Origin: Populus alba
Lineage: Eukaryota; Streptophyta; Magnoliopsida; Malpighiales; Salicaceae
NCBI RefSeq assembly: GCF_005239225.2
Contig: NC_133300.1
Coordinates: forward strand, 16,707,875-16,771,874
Direction of reading: 5' to 3'
DNA length: 64,000 nt
The position numbers and the translations under genes are program-made. The notes under the pieces are model-generated. The model had not been told where the DNA came from. It was given only the letters and a program-made list of their open reading frames with translations, and searched no databases. Positions 1 to 12,479 of the stretch are shown here, piece by piece; within the stretch, counting starts at the first letter, position 1; each line of letters starts with the position of its first letter.

Positions 1-3000
1 TGAAATTTGAGATGTCTGAGTTCGATTCCGCTTCCGGGCATTTCTTGGACCTCCTTTATCAGCAAGACTTGATTCCTCACGGCTTTCCGATTTCAGATGG
101 CCAGATTCTTCAGCCTCACTTAATTCCAAAGCACCCCCCAGGAAAGCTTTGGCATCTTGGACAACCTCCTTGACAGAGCGTGTTCTGCTAACTCTTGGCC
201 TACCCCTTTTACGACGTTGGGGACCATGCTTTAATCCAGAAGGTTGGGAATCTTCCTGAATTTCTGGTGCTGTACCATTATTGTTGCTCTGATCATTAAT
301 CGATAAATCATGTCCAGCTTCAACCTCTCTGATGCTTGTATCAGAGAGTACCCTCTGGGCATCAAGTGAATCGTTGACAATTGCAAAAGATAGCTCTGGT
401 TCATTTTCAGTAAAATCTAATCTTTTTGACATTTCTTCTGCATTAACTTGCTCACCAGACAGGGGTGTGCCATCAGTCAAATTTTGTAAAGCAGCAGGCT
501 CAATCCTTTTACCAGCAGAGAACTTAAGTATCTTTGATGTGCACTTGCGCAGCCAAGAAACTGGAGATACAGAATGAGCTAGAGTGGGAGATATCTCACT
601 ATCATGCTTCTCAGAAGCAGCCAGATTTCCATCATCTGTGGTCACATGATTATTAACCAGCTTTGATGTAGGAAGGGCGTCAGCTTTCTCAATTTCTTGT
701 GAAGATATCAAATCAGAAAGCACAAACTCAGAGGTCAATTCACCACAGTTTTTGCAATCCTTGTTTTGCTCAACAAATACAATGAAACGCTCTTTCTCTT
801 TAATAAATTGCTCCCTGTGGTCCTTCAACTTTCTACTAAGATTGCCCAGCTTATCAATATCTTCTCGCATTTCAATTTGTTGCTCTTGAAGATGCCTTTT
901 TTTCTCATCAACTTCTTGCTTCTCTTTCTCTATCCTAAGCCTTTCCAGTTTCATATCTTCCATTTCTCTTCTAGCTACATCTCTTAAGAAATTACTATTC
1001 TTAAATTCTCTCTCTCTCTCTTCCTCAAACAGTTTCTCCTTCTCTTGCAAAAGCCTGTCCATCTCCTCCTGCCTTCTTTGTAATTCATTCTCAAGCTCAG
1101 TCTTCTGCATCTCAATGCTATGTAGCATCTGGTTTCTCTCATTTTGAGCTTTCTCGGCCATCACAGACCGCTCATGCTCCATGATGGCCTCAAATGATTC
1201 CTTGGCCACTTGCAGAGCTTCCAGCTCTCTTTTTATGTAGTTTTCTGTTTCCTTTCTTTCATTTCTTATTCTTTCTTCTTCAGAGAGTCTATGTTTTTCA
1301 AATTTTTCCTTCTGTTCACGAATGCTCTTCAACTCTTTCTCAGCCTCAGCCCTTTTTTCATCCAGATCTTCCCACTCTCTCTCAAAATTCCCTTTTTGCT
1401 GCTTTAAATCATCAGCGTCCTTCAAAAGCAGCTCTTCCTGAAGCCTACATTTATTTATTTCCTCCTTAAGCTCAGCTTGCAAGCGGGCATACTCAGACCT
1501 CTCTTCCTCGCTCACTTTGAGACGCTCCTTCTCTTCGTGAATTTTCAAAAGCTGTTCTTCATTTGAAGCCTTGGTTTTTTCCAGTTCTGCTTTAAGATTT
1601 AGAAAATTCTCTTTAGCAGATTCCAGTTGGTTTTTCTCTCCCTCAAATTTCTTCTGTTCAGATCTGATGGCCTTCTCCCTCTCCTTCAGAGATTTGGACT
1701 TTGATTCAAATTCATTCTCTTTCTCCTTGCACTTCTCCAGTTTCTTATCCAATGCCTGCTCTCGTTTTGCAGCTTTCTCTTCCTTATGTTTGATTTCAGT
1801 TTCCCTTTTTTCTAGCTCAATTACCTTGTTTTTGAGATCCTCATCCAAAGACTTCTTCTTTTGTTCAGCTTCCAACTCAAATTCATGCTTCTTTGCATCC
1901 AAAATGGCATTGTGTTCATCAGTTAGCTTCTTAATCTCAACCTTTGGATGTCCCATGCAAAAGGAAAATCAAATTGCATGATAAGTAACAGCTAATCATA
2001 TTTAAAAAGGTAAAAAAAAATGATAATTATAGATTTGATCTTTAGCAATCAATCAGCAAAATTCTAGATTAGCGGACCATTCTGAAGGTTTAATTCTGGA
2101 AGTTTGTGAACTCTAATAAAAAGATGCACAAGAATAATGCAACAGATGTAGGGAAATGTGAGGATAATTCACACACAAACACATCACCAAAACCTCACTC
2201 AAATGGGAAGATTGAGAGAAAACTTCTTATTGGAATATCTATATCAATTATGGTGATTTATTGTTTGCTGAACCACTAAGGAAGTCAAATCCAAATCTGA
2301 TTGTCATTGTGTATGACTTATCAGTTACTTGTGGCATAGAACCAGAACAACATGCATGTAGAGTATTTAAAACATGTCATCATATGAGAACACCAAAAAA
2401 AAAGGTATTCTGCATAAACTCACTCTCTCTCTCTCATTTAGCTTTTCTTCTAGCGCACGTAACTCTACTTCTTTCACCTCTAATTTCTTTCTTGTAGCAT
2501 CAAATGCCTGCATAGATCAGACAGATAAATTAGAATATACATTTATTACTGATTCAATAACAGAAACTGTGAAGAAAATACGTGCCTTTTCCTTTATAGT
2601 TAGATTAGTGAGCCGGTTACTAATATCATCTTCTTTCCTCTTCAAAATTGAGTTTGCATCCTCAATCTTCTTCTGAGCCTCTTCAAGATCCTTCTCTTTC
2701 TGCTTAAGGATCCTATCATTTTCATTTGCCCTTTCTTCTCTTTGGTTAATAATTCTTTGACTCTTTGATAGCCTCTCTTCTCCTTCTTGTAATTTCTTCT
2801 CCCATTCTTGCAAGTCCTCCCTTTGCTTGGAAAAAGTGGTCTCATACACCTCTTTCCTGAGAGAAATGTAATGTCATCAACATAATTAACATGTGCACAA
2901 TTTGAACTACAGTAGTACTGAAGAGTGCAGACAAAGAAGGGAGGAAGCAGATTCAACAGTAATTAGTAAAGGCAAAGTAAATTGAGCATACTCTGCAATG

Positions 3001-5490
3001 AAGGACAAGCGCTCCATTCGAAGAGTACTTTCTCGAGATTCCACATCCAGCAATTTCCTCTGAATATCAGAACTCTTTCTGCTCACTTCTGCAAGCTTGG
3101 CATCAGCAGCACGCAATTTCACCTCTACCTCCAGAGACTTTTCTTCAATACTCATAACTAATGCTTTTGCTTCAGCCAGTTTTGAATCGGCTGTAAATTT
3201 AATGTCTGCATTTTCTGAACGCATCTCACGCACTGCCTTCTCTAACTGCATCCGCCAACAAATTCACAGATTACTCGAAGAGATTCACGGAAGAAAAGTA
3301 GAAGAAATTTGTCATTAAAAGGCGCCTTTACACTAGCATAAAAAATAAAATCACAAACATGCACAAGTAGTGAGGGCAATATCAAAACTCTTAAACAATG
3401 CACGATAACATTATCTAGTGCAGGAAAAAGTAATCACAAAGTCAGACTTGAGCTGTTCATTTCACCCCTCATTGGAGAATTCTTCGCCACAATAAGAGGA
3501 AGTCAAGGAAATGACCTCCAAGATAAAATACCTGACAAGCCTTCTTACATGATATTGGCAATGAAAGTCATTCTCCGGGGTTTGGCAACATTCTACTTTA
3601 GGGAGTTTCTAACTTAACAGATGCTAACCCTTAACATTCCCTATGATCAAAGTATGTTCATTTGTTTAAGTTATCAATGATTAAGGGAGACAGATTATGC
3701 ATGACAGCAGTCTATTTAAAAAACAAGTGAATTCTGTGAGAAAAAAATCATTTATATTATCAAAGAAAGACATTAAAATCTTACATCAAGCACACATTGT
3801 TTCTCAACACCCAAGGCTCTTCTCAAATTCTCTTCCTGCTTTTCAGCATCAGAAAGTGCAATCAAATGTGCAGCTTGTTCCCGTTTGACAGCTTCCGTTG
3901 CTTCTGTAAATGCTTGCATGAGTTCTTCATGCTTAGAACCCCACTCCTTCTTCTCAATCAAGAGAAGCCCCATATTGTACTGGTACTCAAATAGCTGGGA
4001 TACAGATCAGTGGATCAAATGAGCAGAACAGTATAAAGGCAACCAACGTACAGTCAAAGAAAGACTTAGTCATTATCTGTTGGAAACTTGCATTTGTGTG
4101 GTTATACAGTCTAAGTCTATATAAAGTTAGCTAGGACTTTATCTTATGATATGCTACTTCTTAAAGATAGCAGAACAGTGAATTCAACAGTCCCACATGT
4201 TTTGCATAACAAATTGTCCAGCCACGTCTTGTAGCTTCATAGAGTGCCATTTTAGCCCCTGTCGTTTAAATGTCTTACGAGGAAGTCTACAAGTTAGGAA
4301 AATAAATAGTCTTTTTACAGCACATAAAAAGAATTCAAGTCTTTTATGATTTGATTGCATAATTAAATACTTTGATTGAGTTCTACTAATTCATATTTAA
4401 ACACTCACTCTTTCTCCCTTTCTTCTCTGTTCATTTTTTACTCTTTTTTTCTGAAGCAACTAGTTGTTGCTGCCAGAAAACCTAGCAAGTCATTTTTTCA
4501 ATCAATTTTCTACACCAAAGTTCATTTACCAAGCATATACATACCCTGAACAATCAAGACAATCCTTATTGGTTCAAACCCTAATTCCCAAGTTTTAACC
4601 AATACAAACACACAAAAGATTGTTTAAATCAGTTCAGCTTCAACTCTGCATCGGTTTAGATGCATAAATGCAACTATACAAGCAGGCCTTAGAGAACAAT
4701 ATTTATGGACACACAGCATCAGAATTATTAAAATCAATTTCATTTGCTCAAACATAAATAATGATCGCATTTATGATTCCAACTTTGATGTGCAGTAAGC
4801 AGGCCTTAGTGAAAGCAATTGATGTAAAATGTGCAGTAAGCCCTATAATGATTTACCAACTTTAAACTCCACTTTCTTGCTAATCAAAATGGCATACGCA
4901 GACATTACACAACAGCCACAATCTGGTCACAGCACCAAATCAAATCTCAATAGTTTTCTATAGCACAGTGAAAGCGGGGTGGGGGGGGGATCACAATCCA
5001 CAACTTCACGTCCCCACCATCCAAATCTACTATTACAAACTAATTCCATCAACTACTTCACTACTATTAGAATTAACCAAAAATCCTCCAATACAAACCC
5101 ACCCGACTAAAAACACTCGGAAAAAAAAGGTAAAAATCTTCATACTCTATGAGCACTAAAATCACAAAATTAAAAGAAAAAACTAAAACCCATCAATTTC
5201 AAAGACAACCCAGCTACAACAAATCACAAAAATCTTTGAAACAAAACGAAAGGCAAAAAAATAAAAGGGACCCAAAACCAGAAACCAACCTCATTCTCAA
5301 GCCTTGAAACCTTATCCGCCAAATCTTCACCGTCCAAATTGGGTCGCACTCCATTAGGCGTCACTTGTTCGACAAAACCCACACTCTTTCCCTTCAGATC
5401 CGACCCGGGCTCGCTTCCATTCTTTTGACCCGCTTCGCTTCTCGGCGTTAACGACCACCCCGACCACACTTTCCTCTGTGGCGTAAACAT
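1..5490 (-). CDS. CRWN1: CROWDED NUCLEI 1 / NMCP1-like nuclear lamina protein (3' end outside window)
   Basis: Six exons on the minus strand: 5290-5490, 3785-3994, 2992-3245, 2586-2856, 2424-2507 and 1941 down to the window edge; 987 codons are present and all phases agree. The protein opens with [17 protein letters not shown], the conserved CRWN/NMCP N-terminus. It then runs as a very long heptad-rich coiled coil from about residue 55 to about 720, rich in E, K, L and Q (for example LREMRSEN-like and [17 protein letters not shown] stretches). An acidic/serine-rich tail follows, with a basic RRKRGRPR segment and the conserved [17 protein letters not shown] motif. In the known family this coiled-coil protein lies under the nuclear envelope and sets nuclear size, shape and chromatin organisation. 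The intron between exons 4 and 5 uses a GC donor (see findings). The first intron is about 1.3 kb. The stop codon lies beyond position 1, so the C-terminal motif cannot be checked. Assignment to CRWN1 rather than another CRWN paralogue rests on recognised similarity. Confidence 0.95.
2508..2585 (-). other. GC-AG intron in CRWN1
   Basis: On the minus strand exon 4 ends ...AAGGAAAAG and the intron begins GCACGT; it ends TATGCAG before GCATTTGATGC. Using the GT found four bases further on leaves the next exon out of phase and reaches a stop at once with this acceptor. The GC donor keeps the frame and gives [11 protein letters not shown], which fits the family. Confidence 0.85.
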
Positions 5491-6707
5491 CGGAATTGCC
5501 CCTCTAACTTCACTAAATCTACAAAACCCAAATTTATAAAGGCCCCAGCAGTGAAAGAAACCCTAGAATTTCTACAGAATTGAGGGTTTGAAACTGAAAA
5601 ACATCAAAAAGACTGAGAGTCTGAAGGTTAAGAGTAACAGAGGGAGAGAGAGAAACCCTAGAATTAGAAGAGGAACTAGGGATTAATATTATTATTATTA
5701 TTATTTGAATTGAAATTGAAAAAACCTAGACCGGACGTGAAATAGGTGTGGGTAAATTCCGGCGGAATGTTGCTTTGGAGTCCGGTAACGTCTCTAAAAC
5801 GAACTTTTCTTTCTTCCTTTCTCTCTCCACAACTTTATATCTCTCATACTTTCTCTCTCTATGAAAAAATTTTGAGCCCGCACTTTTTTTTCTCTGTGTC
5901 TGCTTTGTGAGTTCCACTCACGCTGCCTTCTTTTATTCTCCTTCTTTCCCTTTTCTTTTAATTTTATTTTTTAATTAGTAATGGGCCCCACCAACATCAT
6001 TTCTCATCCCAATTACCATCTCACCCTTATTCCTCTTATACTTCATGGGTCATGCGAGGGTGGTTTGGGGATTTGAAAGGTGATTTCTGGTTTCGGAACG
6101 TGGGGGTTTAGACGTAGTGACGGAAATGCCCCCGTCCTGGTGGCCGAGAGTGGGCGATGGAAGGGTGGTTTGGAGATTTGAGGGGGGGGAGAGAGGAGAG
6201 AGAGAGAGAGGAATATGCTAGCATGGAAATGCCACGGTGTTTTAGAGCTGTTATGAATAAAAGAAGCATTGGCTTTGGATTTGGATGGTTGGGTGATGAA
6301 GATAAGCATCTATTTTGTCCCACATGGATTTCAAGGAAACACGCACGCACGCACACGCGCACACGTCATCATATGCCCAAACTACTCTGAAGTCTTTACC
6401 AAGACTGAAAAACATGGACCCTACTGTCTCTTTCCACTGAGAAAAAAGGGATAAGAAAGGTGAAAAGAATTCAGGAGCCTCATGTGTGTGTTTCTTTTCA
6501 AGTAGAGGAAGGACTCGAGTAAAATGGTGACTCGTCATCTTTCATGAGATGTTCTTCCTCGGGTAAAGGATGACAAGTATTGATTAGTGCTTATGCTTTT
6601 ATTGAAAAGGATAGTAGTAGAGATCTGATTTTATTCTCATGAAAAAAAGGGGTTATTAGAAATGCACAAATATTTAAAATTTGCTTGATTTATCCGGGTT
6701 GTGGGCC
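5491..6707. promoter_or_regulatory. CRWN1 5' UTR/promoter region and upstream intergenic DNA
   Basis: No gene is seen here. The stretch just upstream of the CRWN1 start (about 5491-5720 on the minus-strand sense) has AAACCCTA-type and GA-rich leader sequence typical of plant 5' UTRs. Farther up are (GA)n tracts near 5640-5655 and 6190-6212 and an alternating (CA/CG)n tract at about 6340-6365. Short overlapping ORFs on both strands here are low-complexity or S/P/L-rich with no family resemblance. No TATA box was assigned. Confidence 0.4.
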
Positions 6708-7037
6708 TGATGGAGAAGAGTTTTTTTCAGGAAAAGTTTTTGTTTTATTGGTTATTTTTTTCTAGTTTAGAAAATTAAATGTTGTGTTTAATAATTTTAT
6801 TTTTTCTAATTTATTTAGAGTTTTTATTGTTTTTTCTTTATTTTCATGTTTTCTAGTTTGTTTAGATTAGTTCTTTGATTTATTGAAAAAGTTGTAAATT
6901 TTTTAATGAGACAGACTACTTGAAGAGAAATATTCAGCAATAAAATTATAAATTAGGGTTTTATGTGACAACCTTGTTTAATTTCAATTATGTCTCTCTA
7001 GCTTGTTCTCTTCTTGTTTGTGTTTCCATATGTATTA
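6708..7037 (+). repeat. LTR copy 1 of the tandem element
   Basis: Aligns by eye over its length with 7824-8149 and 8901-9252. Shared landmarks are a T-rich start, ATTTTCATGTTTTCTAGTTT, GAGACAGACTACTTGAAGAG and a TTGTTTGTGTTT end. A primer-binding-site-like sequence starts three bases after the estimated end. Confidence 0.65.
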
Positions 7038-7823
7038 ATTGGTATCACAACCCAATCATCTTAATGGTTATTTGCTTGTTGTGTGATGAAAAAATCATGG
7101 GTTAAAAGAAATAGTAGAAGAGAATGTGATCGGGTAAGAGTGGATAAGGAGGCTCCCTCTTGAGAAAAAGATGTTCAAAAATGAGTGATAAAATACATAT
7201 GAAGACAGATTGCAAAATTATCCCATCAGTTGACGGAGATCAGGAGCCTAAGAGATCATAAGAAAAGTGATCACGGATCTATGGGTAATTTTGAGAAACT
7301 GTTTCAGAGGCATGAGTAGAGAAAGTAACTTTTTGATTGGGATGAATATGATGTTGAAATTTAATATTTTAAATATTCTAATTTCTTTGTGGATTGGAAT
7401 CAATCATTAAAATCTGATAAGGATGATGTTAAAAAAGAAAATATAGATACAAAATTCTTGGTTTGTAATGTCAAATAGAAGGGAACAAAATTATATATTG
7501 TTCCAAAGATGATTTTTTTATTATTATGAATCATATTGTGATAGATTTGTCTCAAATGTGCTTGAGGATAATTTTTAAATTGATGGAGTCAAAGTTAATG
7601 TTATTGTGTTTTGGATAAAAGTTGTGAAGTAGATTTTCAAACCTCCTCCCGACGCTAAGATTGGTCTCGTTGTTAGGATGGCTGAACTTATAATTGACAA
7701 ATATAATGTTTTTAATAGAAAAGCTAAGCACATAAAGGGTTAGAAATTTTTTATTGGACATCCATGAAATTGAGGCAACAATAATTTGAACTCAATGACG
7801 AGTTCTTTTCAACCTGGAAAGAG

Positions 7824-8149
7824 TGATGTAGGAGGAGTTTTTTTTAGCAAATGTTATTTGTTTTCTTAGTTATTTTTATTATTTTTTATTTAGTTTAGGA
7901 AATAAAATATAATGCTTAATAATTTTGATTCTTTCTAATATATTTAGGACTTTTATTTATTTCCTTTATTTTCATGTTTCCTATTTTGTTTAGGTTAGTT
8001 TTTTTGTTTATTTAAGGAGGTTTAAACTATTTAGTAAGGTAGACTACTTAAAGAAAAATATTCAGTAATAGAAATATGAATTAGAGTTTTGTGTGACAAT
8101 TATATTCAACTTCAATGTTATCTTTTTGTTTGTATTTTTATCTATGTTA
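7824..8149 (+). repeat. LTR copy 2 (shared middle LTR) of the tandem element
   Basis: Starts TGATGTAGGAGGAG after a purine tract and carries the same landmarks as copy 1. It serves as 3' LTR of the first unit and 5' LTR of the second. A tRNA-Met-type primer-binding-site remnant follows at 8151-8164. Confidence 0.65.
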
Positions 8150-8900
8150 GTTGACATTAGAGCCTAACTATCCTAATGGTTTTTTATTATTATTATTGTG
8201 TGATGGAATAACCATTATTGAAAGAGATAATGGAATATAGTGTTCTTGTATTAGAGAGGATACAAAGGTCCTCCACGAGAAAAAATATGTTCAGAAACTG
8301 GTGTTAGAAGACATGTAGAGATAAATTGAAAAATTAAAAAAAATAGAAGGAATTTAGAAACTGATTATAAAAGACATGCAAAGATAAATTACAAAATTAA
8401 TCTATTAGTTGACGAAGGTGAGGATCCATGAGATCACAAGAAAAGTGATTACGTATGTATGGCTAATTTTTAGAAACCATTTAAGAGGCATGAGCAAAAA
8501 AACATAATTCTTTTATTAGGATGATTCTAATGTTAAAATTGAAAGTTTTGATAAAATTAGTTCCTTTATGGATTAAAATCAACAACAAAAAATTGACAGG
8601 GATGATAAAAATGGTATTGAATGAGAAGATTTAGATGCAAAATTCTTAATATGTGATGTCCACGAGAAAGGAACAAAATTAAATATGGTTCAAAAAGTGA
8701 TTTTTTATGAAACATGTTGTGAATTGTGCACCTCACATTTGCTTGAGGAGAATTTTGGAATTGATAGGGTCAAAGTTGATGTTATTGTACTTTAGATAAA
8801 AGTTGTGAAGTATATTTTTAAATCTCATCCTAACACTAAGTTTGGTTCAATTGTTAAAGGTTGAGCATGTTATTGATAGATATGGTATTTATAATGGAAA

Positions 8901-9252
8901 TGAGACTAATACAAGAGGATTTTTTATTTTAAAAAAAGAGCTATTTGTTTTTTTGTTATTTTTCTTTGTTTCCTATTTAGTTTAAGGAATTAAATATTAT
9001 GCTTAATAATTTTATTTTTCCTAGTTTGTTTAGGACTTTGATTGTTATTCCCTTATTTTTCATGTTTTCTAGTTTTTTAGGTTAATTTTGGGGTTTATTT
9101 AATGAGTTGTAATGCTCTTAATGAGACATGATACTTAAAGAGAAATATCCAATAATAAAATTATGAATTAAAGTTCTATGTGATAACCCTATTTGATTTC
9201 AATTCTATCTTTTTATCTAGTTATATTCTTGTTTGTGTTTCTTTTTGTGTTA
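8901..9252 (+). repeat. LTR copy 3 of the tandem element
   Basis: Same landmarks as copies 1 and 2 (TTTTCATGTTTTCTAG, AATGAGACATGATACTTAAAG, TTGTTTGTGTTT). No primer-binding-site-like sequence follows, as expected for the terminal 3' LTR of the array. The 5' border is approximate. Confidence 0.6.
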
Positions 9253-10613
9253 TGATGAGTTGCGTGTAACTATATATGAAGGCATGTATTGTTTAAAGAT
9301 TTCTTAAAACCAACAATTTTCTTAAATATAATTGTGGTTTGATTAAAAAACATTAAATCATTTGTCCTATGTCATTTATAAATGTGAATGTCTTGAGAGT
9401 TATTGAGTTGTTGAATTTATCTCTTTCATTCAACAATTACATCAAAATTGATATATTATTAGTATTATTAAACCCGACTTAGATATGTGTGGTTGACCTT
9501 AAACCTGGCTCAAGTCGAGTTTTTTTTTTTTTTAAAGGTGAGAGTTAACTCGAGATACTTGACGGGTCAATTGGTGACCCAATTAAACTTATCAAAAACC
9601 AGTTTGATTTTTAAAAAAATGACATCGTTTTAATTTTTTTAAATTGAAGCAACATTATTTTTATTTTTTTCAAAAAAATTAAAACATCAATTGATCAGGT
9701 TAGCCTAAATTATCTCATTCAACTCTTAACACGGATTGGGTTTAATAACTTTGCATTAGAAATAAATCATTGATCTTCTTATGAGTTAAACTTTAACCAA
9801 AAAAATTAATGTTGGACTTTGTAATCAAACATACATACTTTAACATAAAATATTAACATGGTTTTAAAAATAAATTAATTAAAGATGAATGAGAAATTAT
9901 TCTTAATGAACTTTTAGATAACAAAAGTTTCAAACCCAAAACAGCTTTGTTGACTGGGGAGTGGGCTTGTGGGCTCATGAGTTTAGGTTTAGGTTTGATT
10001 AATAAAAAATATTTTACTATTAAATCCTTATTTAATCGATATTTTTTTAGCCCCTAAAATAAATATCTTAGTACATGAACTAATATATTAATTATGTGAT
10101 AAAAATAAATGTATTTATGAATTTTCATGAACTTTGAACATTCATCATAATAAATAAACATTCATAAATTATGAGTAATTAATGTTTTGGTTTTCAAGTC
10201 CTATAAATAGATGTCTTTGATTGGTGGAATTCAATAAAAAAAAATATCCTAAGTTCTTTCGTCCCTTTTGTTGTTAATTTTTTTTAAACCTGTTCTTTTA
10301 CTCATTTTTTTTCTATTATAGAGCTTATGTTCGGTCTTTGTAGAGAGATATTAAGTATAGATTTTTAAGTTCATTGGTCCTTATTTAGGAGTGCACCTAA
10401 ATAAAAAAGGAGTTGTTAGAATCTTGAGAGACTTATTGAAGTCAGTCCTTTTGCATAAAGTGATGAACAATAAAATTTTGAGGACAAATGATTGATTATT
10501 AACAACGACAAAAATTTCAAAGGAGATATTTTCAAAGAATTTCAACAAGTACCCTAAACTAGTTTTGTTTAACTATAATTTTAAAACCTTGTTTAGTTTG
10601 CATGCTAGGATTG

Positions 10614-10653
<40 letters not shown>

Positions 10654-11500
10654 TTTGTAAGTTTATATATTTGTTTAGTATTTATGCTAGTTTCTTTTTT
10701 GTAATAATTGCAAAATTAACATGTTTTATATGTCTGTTTAATTATAAACTAAATAGATAGATCCACTTGTTTAATCATCTACTCATTTGTGATTATTGGA
10801 CAACACTTCATTTATATATTTTAACATATTTGATTGGCATTTATGAAATGATTTTTTTCTAGGAGAAACTATCATACAACTAAATTTAGGAATTTAAATC
10901 ATGTACCGATTTAATCACAATATCAAAGTAGCTACTCAAGATCCATATTGTGAACCCTTAAAACTTTTTTTTTTTTTTTAATTTAACACAAAAATATCTT
11001 CAAATTAGTTCACACATGTATCCTCACTTATTAGTTTATAGGTGCATTAAGATCACCCTCTTCAAACAATTCTAAAATTAATGTATTTGTAATAAAAATG
11101 TTAACAAGCAATGCATTTTAAACATTTTATTTCATTGTGGTCATTATTGTCATGTTAATATTCTAAAGTTAAGGATTTCTTTGAATTATTGATTCCGCAT
11201 TATTTATTAGATTGATATGTTATAAAGACCATTATTAATAGTGTTGTACCAGGTGTTGAATTGTGTTGTTTTGCAGGGGTCAAATTATTTCTTTGCATAA
11301 AAAATGATATTCAGGTGGCGCAAACATGTTTTGAAGAAGGAAGAAAAATATGTGACTCGGTTCATAGATCCAACTAGATCAAAAGGTTAGTTTTATTTTA
11401 ATTAGATGATAAAATAATAGACAATGACAACAAATTAACCAAAATTTTTAAAAATTTATCATGATAACCTGGAAAACAAAATATTTTTTCAAAAAAGGAC
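9253..11500. other. AT-rich intergenic DNA with dispersed-repeat remnants
   Basis: No coding sequence is recognisable. The part at about 9465-9740 (CAAGTCGAG, GTTAACTCGAG, GGTCAATTGGTGACCC and a poly-T tract) is a dispersed repeat that recurs in diverged form at about 46690-46935. The rest is AT-rich with no ORF of note. Confidence 0.45.
10615..10651. repeat. (TA)n microsatellite
   Basis: Uninterrupted alternating TA for about 37 bases in intergenic DNA. Confidence 0.95.
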
Positions 11501-12140
11501 AAAACAATTGTGTAAAAAATGATAAAATAATTGGTTTGAGTTAACTCAAGTTATAATGACAAACCTGTAACCTTGAAAATAAGGGTCGAGCCAACTCCAG
11601 TTATCTCGTCAAACCTGTAATTAAGGTCATAAGTTCGAGATAACCTAATAGAGAAAAAAATAAAGAAAATAACAAAGTCAATTTTTTTTACAAAAAAACT
11701 AATCCATGTTGACTTTTCAAATATGTGATTTGAGTTATTAGATCATAAGCACATCATATGAAAAAAACCATAAAGTCCAATTGCCAATCAATCAAAATAT
11801 TTAAGGATGAAATTGAAAAAAAAAAACTCAATTATACAAAAGGATTCAATTTTTTTTTAAATAGCAATTAATAGAATAAGGATCAAAATTGAAATACAAT
11901 TTTTTTTTTTATTAAAGGGTGAAATTAAAAGAAAATTCAATTTAACAAAATGATCCAAAAAGAAATTAAAACAATCAAATAAATGATGATCAAATTGAAA
12001 TAAAAATAAAAATAAAATAAAAACAAATATTTAATTGAAGGGTAAAATTAAAAAAAAATTAATTAAATGAAAGAAAAAAAAACAATCAAAAGAATAAGGA
12101 CCAAATTGAAAAAAAATATATATATACAAAATTGTGATTA
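11500..12140. repeat. Degenerate tandem/dispersed repeat (GTTAACTCGAG / GGGTGAAATTGAAA family)
   Basis: Contains repeated motifs such as GAGTTAACTCAAG, GACAAACCTGTAA, AAGGGTGAAATTAAA and GGACCAAATTGAAA. The same motif order, more diverged, forms arrays at 57185-58400 (same strand sense) and 51160-51880 (opposite sense). It is non-coding. Confidence 0.6.
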
Positions 12141-12418
12141 AAGATGAAATTGAAAAAAATCAAAATTTTATAAAAGGAGCAAGAACATAAAATTAAAAAA
12201 AAAAAAGAATAAAGATCTAAGTGCAAATACCCATAAATAAAAAGGTAAGTCTGAATTTTTGCATGGTTAACACAAATTTGAGGGGAGAAGAAAGAAAATA
12301 GGGAAAAAAATAAAGCGTTGCTGATGATAAACCATGCCAATATTGACCCACGGGCTTCCAAAAAGAAAAAGGATACCATGATGTTTCCAACAACACAATG
12401 AAAGAAAATTTTGGTTGA

Positions 12419-12454
12419 TGGGAGGCACCGCCTGAAAGGTGCAGGTGCCTCCCA
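12419..12454. repeat. Perfect 11-bp inverted repeat (hairpin), 14-nt loop
   Basis: TGGGAGGCACC at 12419-12429 pairs with GGTGCCTCCCA at 12444-12454. It is GC-rich in very AT-rich surroundings. No gene ends here, so it is not an obvious terminator; it may be a transposon-end or dispersed-repeat remnant. Confidence 0.7.
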
Positions 12455-12479
12455 CATGTGTTAGTCACTTTTTACTTTT

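Larger units (their letters stand above)
6708..9252 (+). mobile_element. Tandem non-coding LTR retroelement: LTR-internal-LTR-internal-LTR
   Basis: Three similar AT-rich segments of about 330-350 bp alternate with two similar internal segments of about 750-790 bp. Each of the first two LTR-like segments is followed within a few bases by a sequence resembling the plant initiator-Met tRNA primer-binding site: TGGTATCACAACCC at 7040 and TTGACATTAGAGCC at 8151. A purine-rich stretch (GGAAAGAG) precedes the second LTR. The internal parts share, in order, a GTGTGATG start, a GATCACAAGAAAAGTGAT-like segment and a ...GGCATGAG... segment, but are riddled with stops and show no gag or pol. The layout suggests a small non-autonomous element (TRIM/LARD type) expanded by unequal recombination between LTRs. 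Outer borders are approximate and I found no matching target-site duplication. Confidence 0.7.

Noticed and set aside
1..1981. Several plus-strand ORFs opposite CRWN1 (for example 1571-1981)
   Set aside because: They are antisense shadows of the coiled-coil exon: F/S/L-rich translations of reversed E/K/Q codons, with no independent features.
6043..6538. ORFs on both strands near the (CA/CG)n tract
   Set aside because: Low-complexity H/T/R and S/P/L frames with several overlapping alternatives; no family features.
12086..12468. Overlapping hydrophobic minus-strand ORFs
   Set aside because: F/L/I/Y-rich reading of AT-rich repeat DNA in all frames; no gene signals.
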